Position numbers and translations under genes: made by a program. A stretch of 21,370 nucleotides of DNA, taken from positions 1 to 21,370 of the forward strand of contig JBLKOW010000006.1 in NCBI GenBank assembly GCA_047603135.1. Reading direction: 5' to 3'. Below, one piece after another: positions 1-7,402 of this stretch; within the stretch, counting starts at the first letter, position 1; each line of letters starts with the position of its first letter. Source of the stretch: JACJVV01 sp047603135. GTDB lineage: Archaea; Nanobdellota; Nanobdellia; Woesearchaeales; JACJVV01. The notes beneath the pieces are model-generated. The model saw only the letters and a program-made list of their open reading frames with translations. It did not search any database and was not told the origin of the DNA.

Positions 1-11
1 AGCGAGCATAA

Positions 12-30
12 GGACAACATAAAGTTGTCC
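12..30. other. Hairpin downstream of the duplicated topA tail (copy 1)
   Basis: A perfect 7-bp inverted repeat, ggacaac-ataaa-gttgtcc, lies 42 bp beyond the stop codon of the duplicated tail. It could be an RNA hairpin in the 3' UTR. It has no T-run directly after it on the minus strand, so terminator function is uncertain. Confidence 0.5.
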
Positions 31-165
31 GAGGAAAAGAAGATTATTTAATAGGTATAAAAAATCAAATGCTATTTTTTAATGCCTTGAGAAACAGCAT
101 TTGTATCGACTTTGCCATCAACAATCTGCATCACTACTCTTTCGCCAGCAGACCAGCGAGCATAA

Positions 166-184
166 GGACAACATAAAGTTGTCC
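166..184. other. Hairpin downstream of topA (copy 2)
   Basis: This is the same perfect 7-bp stem with a 5-nt loop, 42 bp past the topA stop codon, identical to the copy at 12-30. It is a candidate 3' end structure for the topA transcript. A T-rich stretch of the minus strand lies between the stop codon and the hairpin. Confidence 0.5.
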
Positions 185-225
185 GAGGAAAAGAAGATTA
201 TTTAATAGGTATAAAAAATCAAATG

Positions 226-2454
226 CTATTTCTTACTGCCTTGAGAAACAGCATTTGTATCGACTTTGCCGTCAACAATTTTCATCATAGTCTTACATTT
301 AGGATAATTATTACATCCAAGAAATGAACCGTACAAACTCTTACGAAGAACCATTTTACCTTTGTTACAATTAGGACAGGTCATTCCTTCTTCAGGATAT
401 ACTTTTTCCCCATCATCAGCTTGTTGTTCTTCTTCTGGTGCGTTGTACTTTGGATCTATACAGACTTCACGAGTACGCTTTCCTGTCTGAATAGTTATCA
501 TCGGAAGACCACTCTCATGAATCTTCTTAGAAGGTTTTACTACTGCATTTCGAGGGATACTGTATATTGTTTTACAGTCTGGATATGCATCACAACCGAT
601 GAACTGACCATACTTGCCTTTTCGGAGTTTTAATGTTCCTTCCTTACAGTTTGGGCATTTACCAATAGTAGATGCAACGTCACGCGTTTCAATTTGAGCA
701 TCTTTTAATGCACTTCCAATAACTAATTCTTGCTTTTTAAATTTGGTGAGAAGCTGTGTTAAGACTTCACGAGCCTCTTTAAGAACTTCGTCAGGTTTTA
801 ATTTCTTTTTTCGAATATGCTCAAGTTCCTCCTCGAATTTTCGTGTAAGCTGTTCATCAAGAATTTCAGGAGAATATTTTTCAAGAACATCACACGTCTT
901 TAAACCCAAATCAGTAACTTCCATTGATTTATTATTAACATAGCCACGATTGTATAAGTTATCAATAATTTGCGCACGTGTTGCCTTTGTTCCAAGATTT
1001 CGCTTATCTAATTCATTTATTATTGATGCTTGTGTAAAACGTTTTGGTGGTTTTGTTTCTTTAGCATGTTTAATAATTTCTTTCACACCAACAGAATCAC
1101 CCTTCTCAAATGGAGGAAGAGTTAGTTCATCAAATGTAGCGTAAGGACCGTAAAATTCATGCCAGCCTTTTGACTTAGTTGTTGTACCTTTACAAATAAA
1201 GAGTTCTTTATTGATGTCAATAGTTGCTTTAATAGTTTCTCGCACAGCAGGTTCTGCAAACGTTGCTAAGAATCTGCGAACAACTAAATCATATACTTTT
1301 TGTACACGTGGGTTAAGGCCTTCAGGTTTAATTCCAGTTGGATAAATCGCTGGGTGAGCATCATCAGTTTTTTTACCTTCATTTGGTTTAAGTGTTTTAA
1401 AAGTTAAAAGTTTCTCTGCAAGAGTTTTATAATTTGATTGCTTTGCAAGCGCCTTGAGTATTTTAGGAAAACCCAGTTTAGCAGGTAATTTTTGAGATGA
1501 AGTACGCGGATATGAAATTAATCCACCAACATATAATTCTTGCGCAATTGAAAGCGTTTCTTTAGGAGGAATTTTATGTACACGGAAACATTCAATTTGA
1601 AAAGAAGTTAAATCAAAAGGATGAGGCGGAGCTTGATTAAACTGCGAAACATCTCTTCGTGCAACACTAGCAGGCTTGCCTTTTGTTATTTTCATAATTT
1701 CAGTTGCACGCGATTCGTCAAATATTTTATCTTCTTTATGCCAGGCTTGAATAGGTTCTTTTTTAATATCGCCTTGCAGTTCTATTTGCCAGTAAGGTTC
1801 AGGTTTGAATGCTTTTATTTCTCGCTCACGCTCACATAATAATTTTAATGCAGGACCTTGCACACGACCTGAAGAAAGTACTTTGAACATTCCTGCTTTC
1901 TTAATAGCAGACATCAATGCAGAAGAAAGATTAATACCATAATACCAATCTAATTCATGACGGGTTAGACCAGCATTTGCTTGACCCCAATCAAGTGTTT
2001 TTTGCTTATTTTCATATGCCTCAAGAATATCTGGTTTTGTTAATGTTGAGAACTTCATTCGGTTTGCATCTTTTTGCTTGCAAATATGAGCAACAACATT
2101 ATATCCAATAACTTCCCCTTCAATATCAAAGTCTGTTGCAACAGTAAATTCATTACATTGCTTTGAAAGTTCTTTTAGTGTTTTAACATATTTTTTAGTA
2201 TATGCTGCTTTTTTATCAACTTTAGAGGTTTCTTCCCACAATGTATCAAACTGAGGATACTTATAGGACTTTTTAGGGGCAGATACAGTATATAAGTGAC
2301 CAACAGCACTTGCAACAAAAAGATCTTTGTTCTTATGCGTTACATCATAATAAGGTACACCATTAAGGTTCTTTTTTACCGGTTTAGCGTCAGCAAGAGC
2401 ATTTGCTATATTTTTCGCTGCATCAGGTTTTTCTGCTATAATTAATTCATGCAT
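226..2454 (-). CDS. topA: DNA topoisomerase I, type IA, archaeal
   Basis: Type IA topoisomerase, which relaxes negative supercoils through a transient 5'-phosphotyrosine bond. The first ATG (MHELIIAEKPDAAK) is at 2454. Upstream codons in the frame begin with TTG and are probably not used, because a TATA-like box at 2477-2484 is centred 26 nt before this ATG (leaderless). Visible parts, numbered from that ATG: a Toprim domain with TDFDIEGE near residues 106-113; GLTRHELDWYYGINLS; and the active-site tyrosine in GLISYPRTSS near residue 315. Two C-terminal C4 zinc ribbons begin CPNCKEG and CPNCNKG and are closed by YPDC and YPKC. The length of about 742 aa suits archaeal TopA. The last ~17 codons and the 3' flank are duplicated next to the gene. 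Confidence 0.97.
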   Translation of the reverse strand: MHELIIAEKPDAAKNIANALADAKPVKKNLNGVPYYDVTHKNKDLFVASAVGHLYTVSAPKKSYKYPQFDTLWEETSKVDKKAAYTKKYVKTLKELSKQCNEFTVATDFDIEGEVIGYNVVAHICKQKDANRMKFSTLTKPDILEAYENKQKTLDWGQANAGLTRHELDWYYGINLSSALMSAIKKAGMFKVLSSGRVQGPALKLLCEREREIKAFKPEPYWQIELQGDIKKEPIQAWHKEDKIFDESRATEIMKITKGKPASVARRDVSQFNQAPPHPFDLTSFQIECFRVHKIPPKETLSIAQELYVGGLISYPRTSSQKLPAKLGFPKILKALAKQSNYKTLAEKLLTFKTLKPNEGKKTDDAHPAIYPTGIKPEGLNPRVQKVYDLVVRRFLATFAEPAVRETIKATIDINKELFICKGTTTKSKGWHEFYGPYATFDELTLPPFEKGDSVGVKEIIKHAKETKPPKRFTQASIINELDKRNLGTKATRAQIIDNLYNRGYVNNKSMEVTDLGLKTCDVLEKYSPEILDEQLTRKFEEELEHIRKKKLKPDEVLKEAREVLTQLLTKFKKQELVIGSALKDAQIETRDVASTIGKCPNCKEGTLKLRKGKYGQFIGCDAYPDCKTIYSIPRNAVVKPSKKIHESGLPMITIQTGKRTREVCIDPKYNAPEEEQQADDGEKVYPEEGMTCPNCNKGKMVLRKSLYGSFLGCNNYPKCKTMMKIVDGKVDTNAVSQGSKK

Positions 2455-2476
2455 TTTACGAATGAACAAGGAATGG

Positions 2477-2484
2477 TATAAAAA
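2477..2484 (-). promoter_or_regulatory. TATA box of topA
   Basis: The minus strand reads tttttata, centred about 26 nt upstream of the topA ATG at 2454. This places transcription start at or next to the start codon, so the message is probably leaderless. Confidence 0.6.
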
Positions 2485-2601
2485 TATTTGCCTTGTTTTT
2501 ATGAAAATATTCTGGAATTAAAGAAATAACGTCTAGCTATTAGTAAATTAAACTAAAAAGTAGTAATGAATGCATAAAAAAATAAAAAAAATAATTTAGG
2601 T

Positions 2602-3051
2602 TTATCTATTCATGCCTATTTTCTTCTGAAGTTGCTTTTGTTGCATGTTTGCTTGTTTGTTATGCTGACCATTATTTCCATTGCCAGACATTTTTCCAAA
2701 GCCATTTCTATCTTTAGGCCCATTTCCGTTATTTAGACCTAATTCAGCACGTAATTGTTGAGCAAGGTCATGATTTCCAGCAACTTTTGCTTCATGTGCT
2801 TGTGCAAATACTGCAAAGTTTTCTTCATTTACTACTTGAAGAACGCGGGGGCTTCGCTCACTACTTTCCATTACACTTTTCCATGTTGCATAATCTTGTG
2901 TTGCAAAGACTTCTTTCATCACACTACATCTTTCTTCAGAATACTCTGGTTCTTTAATGTCAGCGTCACCTCTATAAGCACTAGCCATACCAATGGATGC
3001 TATTGCAACTAATAAAAATGCAATAAACAAACTTGTTACTTTTTCTTTCAT
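2602..3051 (-). CDS. Small secreted helical protein, function unknown
   Basis: The start is ATG at 3051, decided by a perfect GGAGGT at 3058-3063 with 6-nt spacing; upstream codons of the frame belong to the leader. The 149-aa product begins with a Sec-type signal peptide: MKEK, then a hydrophobic run, then SIGMASA-YRG, a likely cleavage site. There is no lipobox cysteine, so it is not a lipoprotein. The mature part has a short helical domain (DYATWKSVM ... SPRVLQVVNEENFAVFAQAHEA ... LAQQLRAELGL) that resembles uncharacterised secreted domains of DPANN archaea. The tail after it is rich in Gly, Asn and Gln and ends basic. I do not recognise a catalytic motif. It is probably monocistronic, with its own TATA box and a hairpin in the leader. 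Confidence 0.8.
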   Translation of the reverse strand: MKEKVTSLFIAFLLVAIASIGMASAYRGDADIKEPEYSEERCSVMKEVFATQDYATWKSVMESSERSPRVLQVVNEENFAVFAQAHEAKVAGNHDLAQQLRAELGLNNGNGPKDRNGFGKMSGNGNNGQHNKQANMQQKQLQKKIGMNR

Positions 3052-3065
3052 TGTATTACCTCCAT

Positions 3066-3082
3066 GATTGTTTATTACAATC
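3066..3082 (-). promoter_or_regulatory. Inverted repeat in the 5' leader of the secreted-protein gene
   Basis: A perfect 6-bp inverted repeat (gattgt-ttatt-acaatc) lies immediately upstream of the GGAGGT ribosome site. With a TATA box at 3105-3115 the transcript would start near 3084, so the hairpin would sit at the very 5' end of a leader of about 33 nt. It may be a transcript-end hairpin or an operator. Confidence 0.45.
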
Positions 3083-3104
3083 ACATCTTCCATTAATGAG
3101 TAAT

Positions 3105-3115
3105 AGTATATAAAC
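3105..3115 (-). promoter_or_regulatory. TATA box of the secreted-protein gene
   Basis: The minus strand reads tttatatacta. Spacing predicts initiation about 33 nt before the start codon, giving a leader with a Shine-Dalgarno site, unlike the leaderless neighbours. Confidence 0.5.
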
Positions 3116-3182
3116 AGAAAGAACACAAAAGATACACTTTAAGTCCATTTTATTTATAAATTAATAGAGCATTATATATTAT

Positions 3183-3206
3183 TATGCCCTAGTTAGTATG
3201 CCTTAG
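3183..3206. promoter_or_regulatory. Direct repeat TATGCCnTAG x2, possible operator
   Basis: Two 10-bp copies with one mismatch (3183-3192 and 3197-3206) are spaced 14 bp apart in the intergenic region between the divergent secreted-protein and membrane-protein genes. This could be a site for a regulator such as the winged-helix protein at 3923-4207. The link is inference only. Confidence 0.3.
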
Positions 3207-3269
3207 CACCATATCATTACTATTCATCAGAATAACTTGAACAGAACATAAATAATGTAGATTAATACC

Positions 3270-3935
3270 ATGCAAAACCACTTCGTTCCCCCAATGCGTA
3301 TGTACCAATTCTTTGACCCAACTTTATTTTGGACAGAAGTGATTTATGCACTAATAATTATTATATTATTTTTAACTATCTTCTTTAAAACAAAAAAATT
3401 ATCAGAGATTACAAAGTATAAAGGAATACTTTATTTTAGAATTGCATTTTTGTTTTTTACTTTTGCATTTATATCTAGGCTTATTTTTTATATAATGCTT
3501 TTTGTTATAAGGATGAGTGAGTTACATGTCCCACCACGATATCTTATGTTCATATCACTTATAGCAGTAACTTATTTTAGCACAATTGCGATAGGTTACT
3601 TAATATACAGTACAATTTGGAAGAAATTACATCATAGCTGGTTTTTATTAATTGCTCATCTTTTTGCATTACTAACAATTTCAATATATTACTTTAGGTA
3701 TCCTTTAATTTATTTCTTAATACTTCAAGGAGTTCTTGTTTTTATTCTATTTGCTGTTAATGTGAAAAAGTCAATGCAATTTGTTTACCCATTAATATCA
3801 CTGTTTTGGATATTAAATGTGATTATTTTTTACTCACGACGCTTACTTGACTTTGACATTAAATTAAGCCTTCAAATTGCTTCAGTATTTCTTTTAATTT
3901 ATTTCATTTATAGGGTTACAAAATGGACAAAGTAG
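3270..3935 (+). CDS. Polytopic membrane protein, about 7 TM, unknown
   Basis: A 221-aa integral membrane protein, highly hydrophobic, with about seven membrane segments (roughly residues 20-39, 53-79, 91-114, 122-141, 145-164, 171-187 and 198-214) and short basic loops such as KTKK and WKKLHH. I see no transporter or enzyme motif. Its last 13 bp overlap the start of a winged-helix gene, so the two are likely co-translated and may form a membrane sensor with a DNA-binding partner. The start is uncertain: ATG at 3270 has no Shine-Dalgarno, and the nearest TATA-like stretch (3247-3255) is too close for a leaderless message from that codon. ATGs at 3294 or 3300 are alternatives. Confidence 0.7.
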   Translation: MQNHFVPPMRMYQFFDPTLFWTEVIYALIIIILFLTIFFKTKKLSEITKYKGILYFRIAFLFFTFAFISRLIFYIMLFVIRMSELHVPPRYLMFISLIAVTYFSTIAIGYLIYSTIWKKLHHSWFLLIAHLFALLTISIYYFRYPLIYFLILQGVLVFILFAVNVKKSMQFVYPLISLFWILNVIIFYSRRLLDFDIKLSLQIASVFLLIYFIYRVTKWTK

Positions 3936-4207
3936 AACGAAAACGTGAAAGATTAGAAATAATATATGATATATTAAAAATAATTCAGGAGAATCATAAC
4001 TCTATAAAACCAACACCCTTACTTAGGTATTCTAATCTTTCAAGTAAAAACTTTAATGAGTATATTGAGGAATTAACTACAAAAGAACTTATAAAAGAAA
4101 TAATCGATAAAAAAAAGAAAAAGTACATAACCTTAACAGACAATGGATTTGAGTATATTGAAAAGTATAAATACATTAAAGGATTTATTAAAGAGTTTAA
4201 TTTATAA
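3923..4207 (+). CDS. Winged-helix DNA-binding protein (HTH_45-like)
   Basis: A 94-aa basic protein with the layout of archaeal winged-helix regulators: helix 1 (RLEIIYDILKIIQEN), a helix-turn-helix (TPLLRYSNLSSKNFNEYIEELTTKELI), and a beta wing (KKKKKYITLTDNGFEYIEKY). The 'YITLTDNGFEYI' segment is typical of the family. It probably acts as a transcription regulator. It starts inside the upstream membrane-protein gene (13-bp overlap), which implies translational coupling. It converges with the VWA gene, leaving 26 bp between stop codons. Target genes are unknown; the direct repeats at 3183-3206 upstream of its own operon are a candidate site. Confidence 0.8.
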   Translation: MDKVERKRERLEIIYDILKIIQENHNSIKPTPLLRYSNLSSKNFNEYIEELTTKELIKEIIDKKKKKYITLTDNGFEYIEKYKYIKGFIKEFNL

Positions 4208-4233
4208 TCAGTTCTAAATACTATATGTAACTA

Positions 4234-5424
4234 TTAATTTCTAACAGCGTCATAATCCTGAAGAATAATAGCATCAATACGATCATTAGGCTTTACGGCG
4301 TACATTCGCCCATTTGCAAGCGCTGTTGCTCGTCTTGCAAATTCAGCACTTTCATCATCGAGGCCAATACCTACTATTGATGTAGTGATACCTAAAGACG
4401 CTGCCTGAGAGATTGTTTTGTATGCCTCACGCTCAGGATCTTCACCAACTGTTGGAACTGCGTCAGTAATGATAATTAAATGCTTTGAGCAATTTTTATT
4501 AGAAAAAAGTTGAATTGCTTTTTCAATAGTTGCAGTGAAATTTGTTTCTTGAGTTGCGCGCACCTCTGTGATACATGATAATAGTTTTGTGAAATCAGTC
4601 GTAGGTGAAACAGATTCTTTAATGTCAGCACCAAATACTACAAGACCTACCTTATCACGATTTTCAATAGCGCGAAATGCAAGTGCGATACCTGCTTTTT
4701 TTGCAGTATCAATTTTAATTCCGCGCATACTACCTGATGCATCAAGCGCATATATAATTTCTACAACGCCTTTAGACTTTTTTTCAGATATCTTCAAATC
4801 TTCTTTTGATAAAGTGGTTCTTCCTCGAGAAATTGCACGCTTAATGGTACGCTTAAGTGCAATGTCACGAAAGCGATCATGATTTTTATAATTGCGAACA
4901 GAATCATGTTCACCATACATTTGATCTTTTTTATTATCTCGATTACCAAGAAATCCTTTTGGAAGTAAAGCGTCTAGCTCTTCAGTATAGAGAATTAACG
5001 AAGCAAGATGGATTCCGTGAGAAGTTATTTCACCCTCATTATCAGTAATATTTCTCTTTTTAAGCTCTTTTGAGCGTTTTGCTAATGCAGCACGCAGTTC
5101 TTTAGTGAACTCAGGAATATGTACATTCTTTTTTATGTAATCAGGATTATATCCAGTTAATAGTTTAATTAATTTAGGACCATAGATTTTTTCAGCATTT
5201 GAATAACTTTGCACAATATTCTCAAATACAATATCCGGCGTAAAGGTTGAGACACCTTGATTAAAAGACTCATTAACAAGTTTACCGTCATCAATTGTTT
5301 CAGAGTCATTCTCTAGAACTGAATGGAGGAGCTTATCTTCTTCATCGTCAGAGGCAAGTTTTCCTTTCTCTTCTTCAATAGCGTTTTTATCTTTTAATTC
5401 TAGCTCCTCTGTACTAGGGAGCAT
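4234..5424 (-). CDS. VWA-domain protein, partner of MoxR ATPase
   Basis: A 396-aa protein if started at ATG 5424 (MLPSTEELEL). That ATG overlaps the moxR stop by 11 bp and follows a purine-rich ggaagaaggtg. The N-terminal third is acidic and probably extended (EEEKGK...SDDEEDK). A central helical region follows, then a C-terminal von Willebrand A domain with a complete metal-ion site: DASGS (first Asp near residue 228), the Thr of TNFT, and the Asp of ITDAVP. The layout resembles the chelatase-type VWA partners (ChlD/CobT-like) of MoxR ATPases, which couple ATP hydrolysis to protein or cofactor remodelling. The client is unknown. ATG at 5448 is an alternative start. Confidence 0.88.
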   Translation of the reverse strand: MLPSTEELELKDKNAIEEEKGKLASDDEEDKLLHSVLENDSETIDDGKLVNESFNQGVSTFTPDIVFENIVQSYSNAEKIYGPKLIKLLTGYNPDYIKKNVHIPEFTKELRAALAKRSKELKKRNITDNEGEITSHGIHLASLILYTEELDALLPKGFLGNRDNKKDQMYGEHDSVRNYKNHDRFRDIALKRTIKRAISRGRTTLSKEDLKISEKKSKGVVEIIYALDASGSMRGIKIDTAKKAGIALAFRAIENRDKVGLVVFGADIKESVSPTTDFTKLLSCITEVRATQETNFTATIEKAIQLFSNKNCSKHLIIITDAVPTVGEDPEREAYKTISQAASLGITTSIVGIGLDDESAEFARRATALANGRMYAVKPNDRIDAIILQDYDAVRN

Positions 5425-6391
5425 CACCTTCTTCCTTTTGCATGCCATGTTTTTCTGCGAATTTTTCAAATTCAGCAGCAATTATATCTTCCGGCTTTTG
5501 CAAAAATTTAACTGAAGGCTTTAGACCAATACGATGTGCAAGAACTGAATGAACAGCATTGCTTACATCATCAAAGACTACTTCTGAGCGATTTTCAATA
5601 AGTGCATTTCCTTGAGCTCGTTCATATAATCCAATAGACGCACGAACTGAAGGATGTTTCTGTATGAGTTCATGATTTCGAAGTGTTCTAACAAAACGTA
5701 CCATGAACGTAAGAAGCTCTTCAGAGCATTTTACTCCTAAATCCTTACCACTTTGACGAACAATAGTAACTTCATTTTCAAGTGTTTCAGGATATTTTGC
5801 ATAAATTAAATCAAAACGATCAAGGAATACTTCACTCAAAGGTTCAGTTGACGTATCTTCAGGATTCATTGTTCCAATAAAAATAAAGTCAGTGGGTACA
5901 TCGACAGTATATCCTCCGATAGTTACTACACCTTCTTCTAAAACCTGTAAAAGAGAATTTTGTAGTTTTTCACTACAGCGATTAATTTCATCAAAAAAGA
6001 GAATCCCATTATGTGCCTTGAATATTTTACCTGGAGTAAATGCTTCAATAGAAAGTGGACCAAATTTTAATGCTTTAATAGGATCAATATCACCAATAAG
6101 ATCTTCTGCAGTTAAATCGGGACTCCCTTGTACACGAATAAAACGTTTTTCTCCTGGAATTTTCTTTTCTGATTTTTCATTTGTAAAAGGATTAACAATA
6201 AAATCTTCAGTAAGAAGCTGTGAAATTCCTTTTGCAAACGTAGTCTTCCCAACACCTGGAGGACCGACTAAAATAATATGACGCCCTGTAAGGAGTGCAG
6301 ATTTAATTTGTGCTTTCTCAGCTTGCTGACCAATTATTGATGGGAATGGATCACCCACCAGAAGTTTTTCTTGAGGTATTAAGTTTTTCAT
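5414..6391 (-). CDS. moxR: MoxR-family AAA+ ATPase
   Basis: A 325-aa AAA+ ATPase of the MoxR group, thought to act as a chaperone with VWA partners. Walker A is GPPGVGKT (residues 43-50) and Walker B is ILFFDE (130-135). Sensor 1 is the Asn of GTMNPE (about 176), followed by FLDRFDL with the arginine-finger region. A helical lid contains HPSVRASIGLYERAQ. The start at 6391 (MKNLIPQEKLLVGD) is chosen because a TATA box at 6415-6423 lies 28 nt upstream. The longer open frame reaching 6472 runs into the insertion sequence and is an artefact. It is the first gene of a two-gene operon with the VWA protein. Confidence 0.93.
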   Translation of the reverse strand: MKNLIPQEKLLVGDPFPSIIGQQAEKAQIKSALLTGRHIILVGPPGVGKTTFAKGISQLLTEDFIVNPFTNEKSEKKIPGEKRFIRVQGSPDLTAEDLIGDIDPIKALKFGPLSIEAFTPGKIFKAHNGILFFDEINRCSEKLQNSLLQVLEEGVVTIGGYTVDVPTDFIFIGTMNPEDTSTEPLSEVFLDRFDLIYAKYPETLENEVTIVRQSGKDLGVKCSEELLTFMVRFVRTLRNHELIQKHPSVRASIGLYERAQGNALIENRSEVVFDDVSNAVHSVLAHRIGLKPSVKFLQKPEDIIAAEFEKFAEKHGMQKEEGDAP

Positions 6392-6414
6392 GACCAAGAT
6401 GAATGTAATAATTC

Positions 6415-6423
6415 TTTTATAAA
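6415..6423 (-). promoter_or_regulatory. TATA box of the moxR-VWA operon
   Basis: The minus strand reads tttataaaa, centred 28 nt before the moxR ATG, so the message is leaderless or nearly so. The insertion-sequence direct repeat begins only a few bp upstream, at 6428. The element has therefore replaced everything upstream of the core promoter. Confidence 0.6.
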
Positions 6424-6427
6424 TGTT

Positions 6428-6445
6428 ATGAAGCGAGGAGGCATT
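6428..6445. repeat. Left 18-bp direct repeat flanking the IS
   Basis: The sequence atgaagcgaggaggcatt recurs perfectly at 7403-7420, flush with the outer ends of the insertion sequence. It is best read as a target-site duplication, which at 18 bp would be unusually long. Confidence 0.8.
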
Positions 6446-6450
6446 GTATA

Positions 6451-6469
6451 GGGTCGTGACATATGTCAC
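6451..6469 (+). repeat. Left terminal inverted repeat core of the IS
   Basis: The core reads gggtcgtgacatatgtcac and matches the reverse complement of 7379-7397 with a single G/A difference. It contains a perfect 14-bp palindrome (gtgacatatgtcac), so each end is itself symmetrical. Confidence 0.85.
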
Positions 6470-6512
6470 CACCTTTAAAATTCAGTATAATTTCTGAATT
6501 TTGGTGGTGTCA

Positions 6513-7375
6513 ATGGACAAACGAGAAATAAGAAAAGAATTCTTAAAGCTTAAAAATAAAGGATTTTCCTACTTAAAATGTAAACATATTCTAAAATCAA
6601 AATTCAATTACAAAGTTACATTAGGACACTAAAACGGTGGATTAAGCGTTTTGATTCAACAGATTGGGATTTGGAGGACTCATCTACAAAACCTAATATC
6701 ATTCATTACAAAATAACCTCAAAAATTGAAAAAGAAGTTATAAAATTAAGAGAAAATACAGGATGGGGACAAGAAAAGATTTATCCTCATTTAAGACATT
6801 TGGGTATTTCTGAAATGTCCATCAAGAGGATAATAAAGAAATATGGTTTTTGTCGAGAGACTAAAACAAAAGGGAAACGTATAAAGTGGATAAGATGGCA
6901 AAGAAATCACCCTAATAGTTTATGGCAAATTGATCATACAGATGAACAAGAACTCTTTAATTGTTACACTTTATCTGTCGTCGATGATTGTTCTAGATTT
7001 AGTTTGGCCTTAGTCAAACTAAATCAAGTGACTACAGATGTAGTCACGAGTATTTTAGACGGTCTTATCAAGAAGCATGGAAAGCCTAGACAAATCTTAA
7101 CTGACAATGGTAGTGCTTATGGTCTCAAAAGCAAGCATAGTAGATTTGATAGATGGTGTAAAAGAAGAAGAATAGAACACATCAGAACTAAAGTACATAG
7201 TCCAACCACAAATGGGAAAGTAGAAAGACTATTCAAAACCATGGATGAAGAATTAAGGTTTTGTAATAATGATCTAGAGAGATTTAGGTTGAGATATAAC
7301 CATTTTAGACCGCATAGCAGTCTAAAAAAGAGATCTCCTGCTGAGATTTACTTTGATTTTGCTAGATTATTTTAA
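6513..7375 (+). pseudogene. IS481-family DDE transposase, -1 frameshift
   Basis: Translation from ATG 6513 (MDKREIRKEF...) gives an N-terminal helix-turn-helix and then hits a stop at 6630-6632. Reading one base back from about position 6623 restores the expected continuation (RTLKRWIKRFDSTDWDLED), which joins the main frame to 7375. One base, probably an A in a ttaagga run, appears to be missing. The intact protein would be about 287 aa. The downstream frame has the rve catalytic core: D in WQIDHTD, D in LTDNGSAYG, and E in GKVERLF, followed by YNHFRPHSSL. A second HTH contains WGQEKIYPHLRHLG. Either a broken gene, a sequencing error or rare frameshifting explains it. No classical slippery heptamer is visible. 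Confidence 0.85.
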
Positions 7376-7378
7376 CTA

Positions 7379-7397
7379 GTGACATATGTCATGACCC
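7379..7397 (-). repeat. Right terminal inverted repeat core of the IS
   Basis: The inverted partner of 6451-6469 with one mismatch, ending atgaccc. The transposase stop (7373-7375) lies 3 bp inside it. Confidence 0.85.
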
Positions 7398-7402
7398 AGC
7401 AC

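Larger units (their letters stand above)
1..279. repeat. Tandem duplication (period 154 bp) of the topA 3' end
   Basis: Positions 1-125 match 155-279 at a constant offset of 154. The 71 bp after the stop codon (1-71 versus 155-225) are identical. The next ~54 bp, the last codons of topA read on the minus strand, differ at only three bases, two of them silent. Beyond that the copies diverge abruptly. Read on the minus strand, copy 1 encodes a tail ending VDTNAVSQGIKK, against VDTNAVSQGSKK in the real gene. It is preceded by CPYARWSAGERVVMQ, where the real gene has a zinc-ribbon end containing YPKCKTMMK. Copy 1 starts exactly at the window edge, so the array may continue to the left. Confidence 0.9.
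6446..7402 (+). mobile_element. IS481-like insertion sequence, 957 bp
   Basis: The element is bounded by inverted ends. The inner 19 bp (6451-6469 and 7379-7397) match with one mismatch, starting gggtc and containing the palindrome tgacatatgtca. Extending outward to the direct repeats gives imperfect 24-bp ends starting GT. It carries one DDE (rve) transposase gene occupying nearly its full length and is flanked by perfect 18-bp direct repeats. A 7-bp inverted repeat (aattcag/ctgaatt, 6479-6500) follows the left end, before a ribosome site (ggtggtg) and the ATG. IS481 assignment comes from the transposase style. An alternative element boundary at the internal TGTCAC would give no direct repeats. 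Confidence 0.85.

Noticed and set aside
1..279. CRISPR array
   Set aside because: The repeat unit is 154 bp, contains coding sequence of topA, and has no short repeat-spacer pattern.
5892..6281. 129-aa open frame on the plus strand
   Set aside because: It is antisense to the moxR ATPase core, has no family resemblance, and has no ribosome site or promoter.
6392..6472. N-terminal extension of moxR (MVTYVTTLYNASS...)
   Set aside because: It reads through the TATA box, the direct repeat and the end of the insertion sequence. The ATG at 6391 fits both the promoter and the family start.
6613..6632. Programmed -1 frameshift in the transposase
   Set aside because: There is no A-rich slippery heptamer or downstream structure. 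A one-base loss is simpler, though other IS copies should decide.
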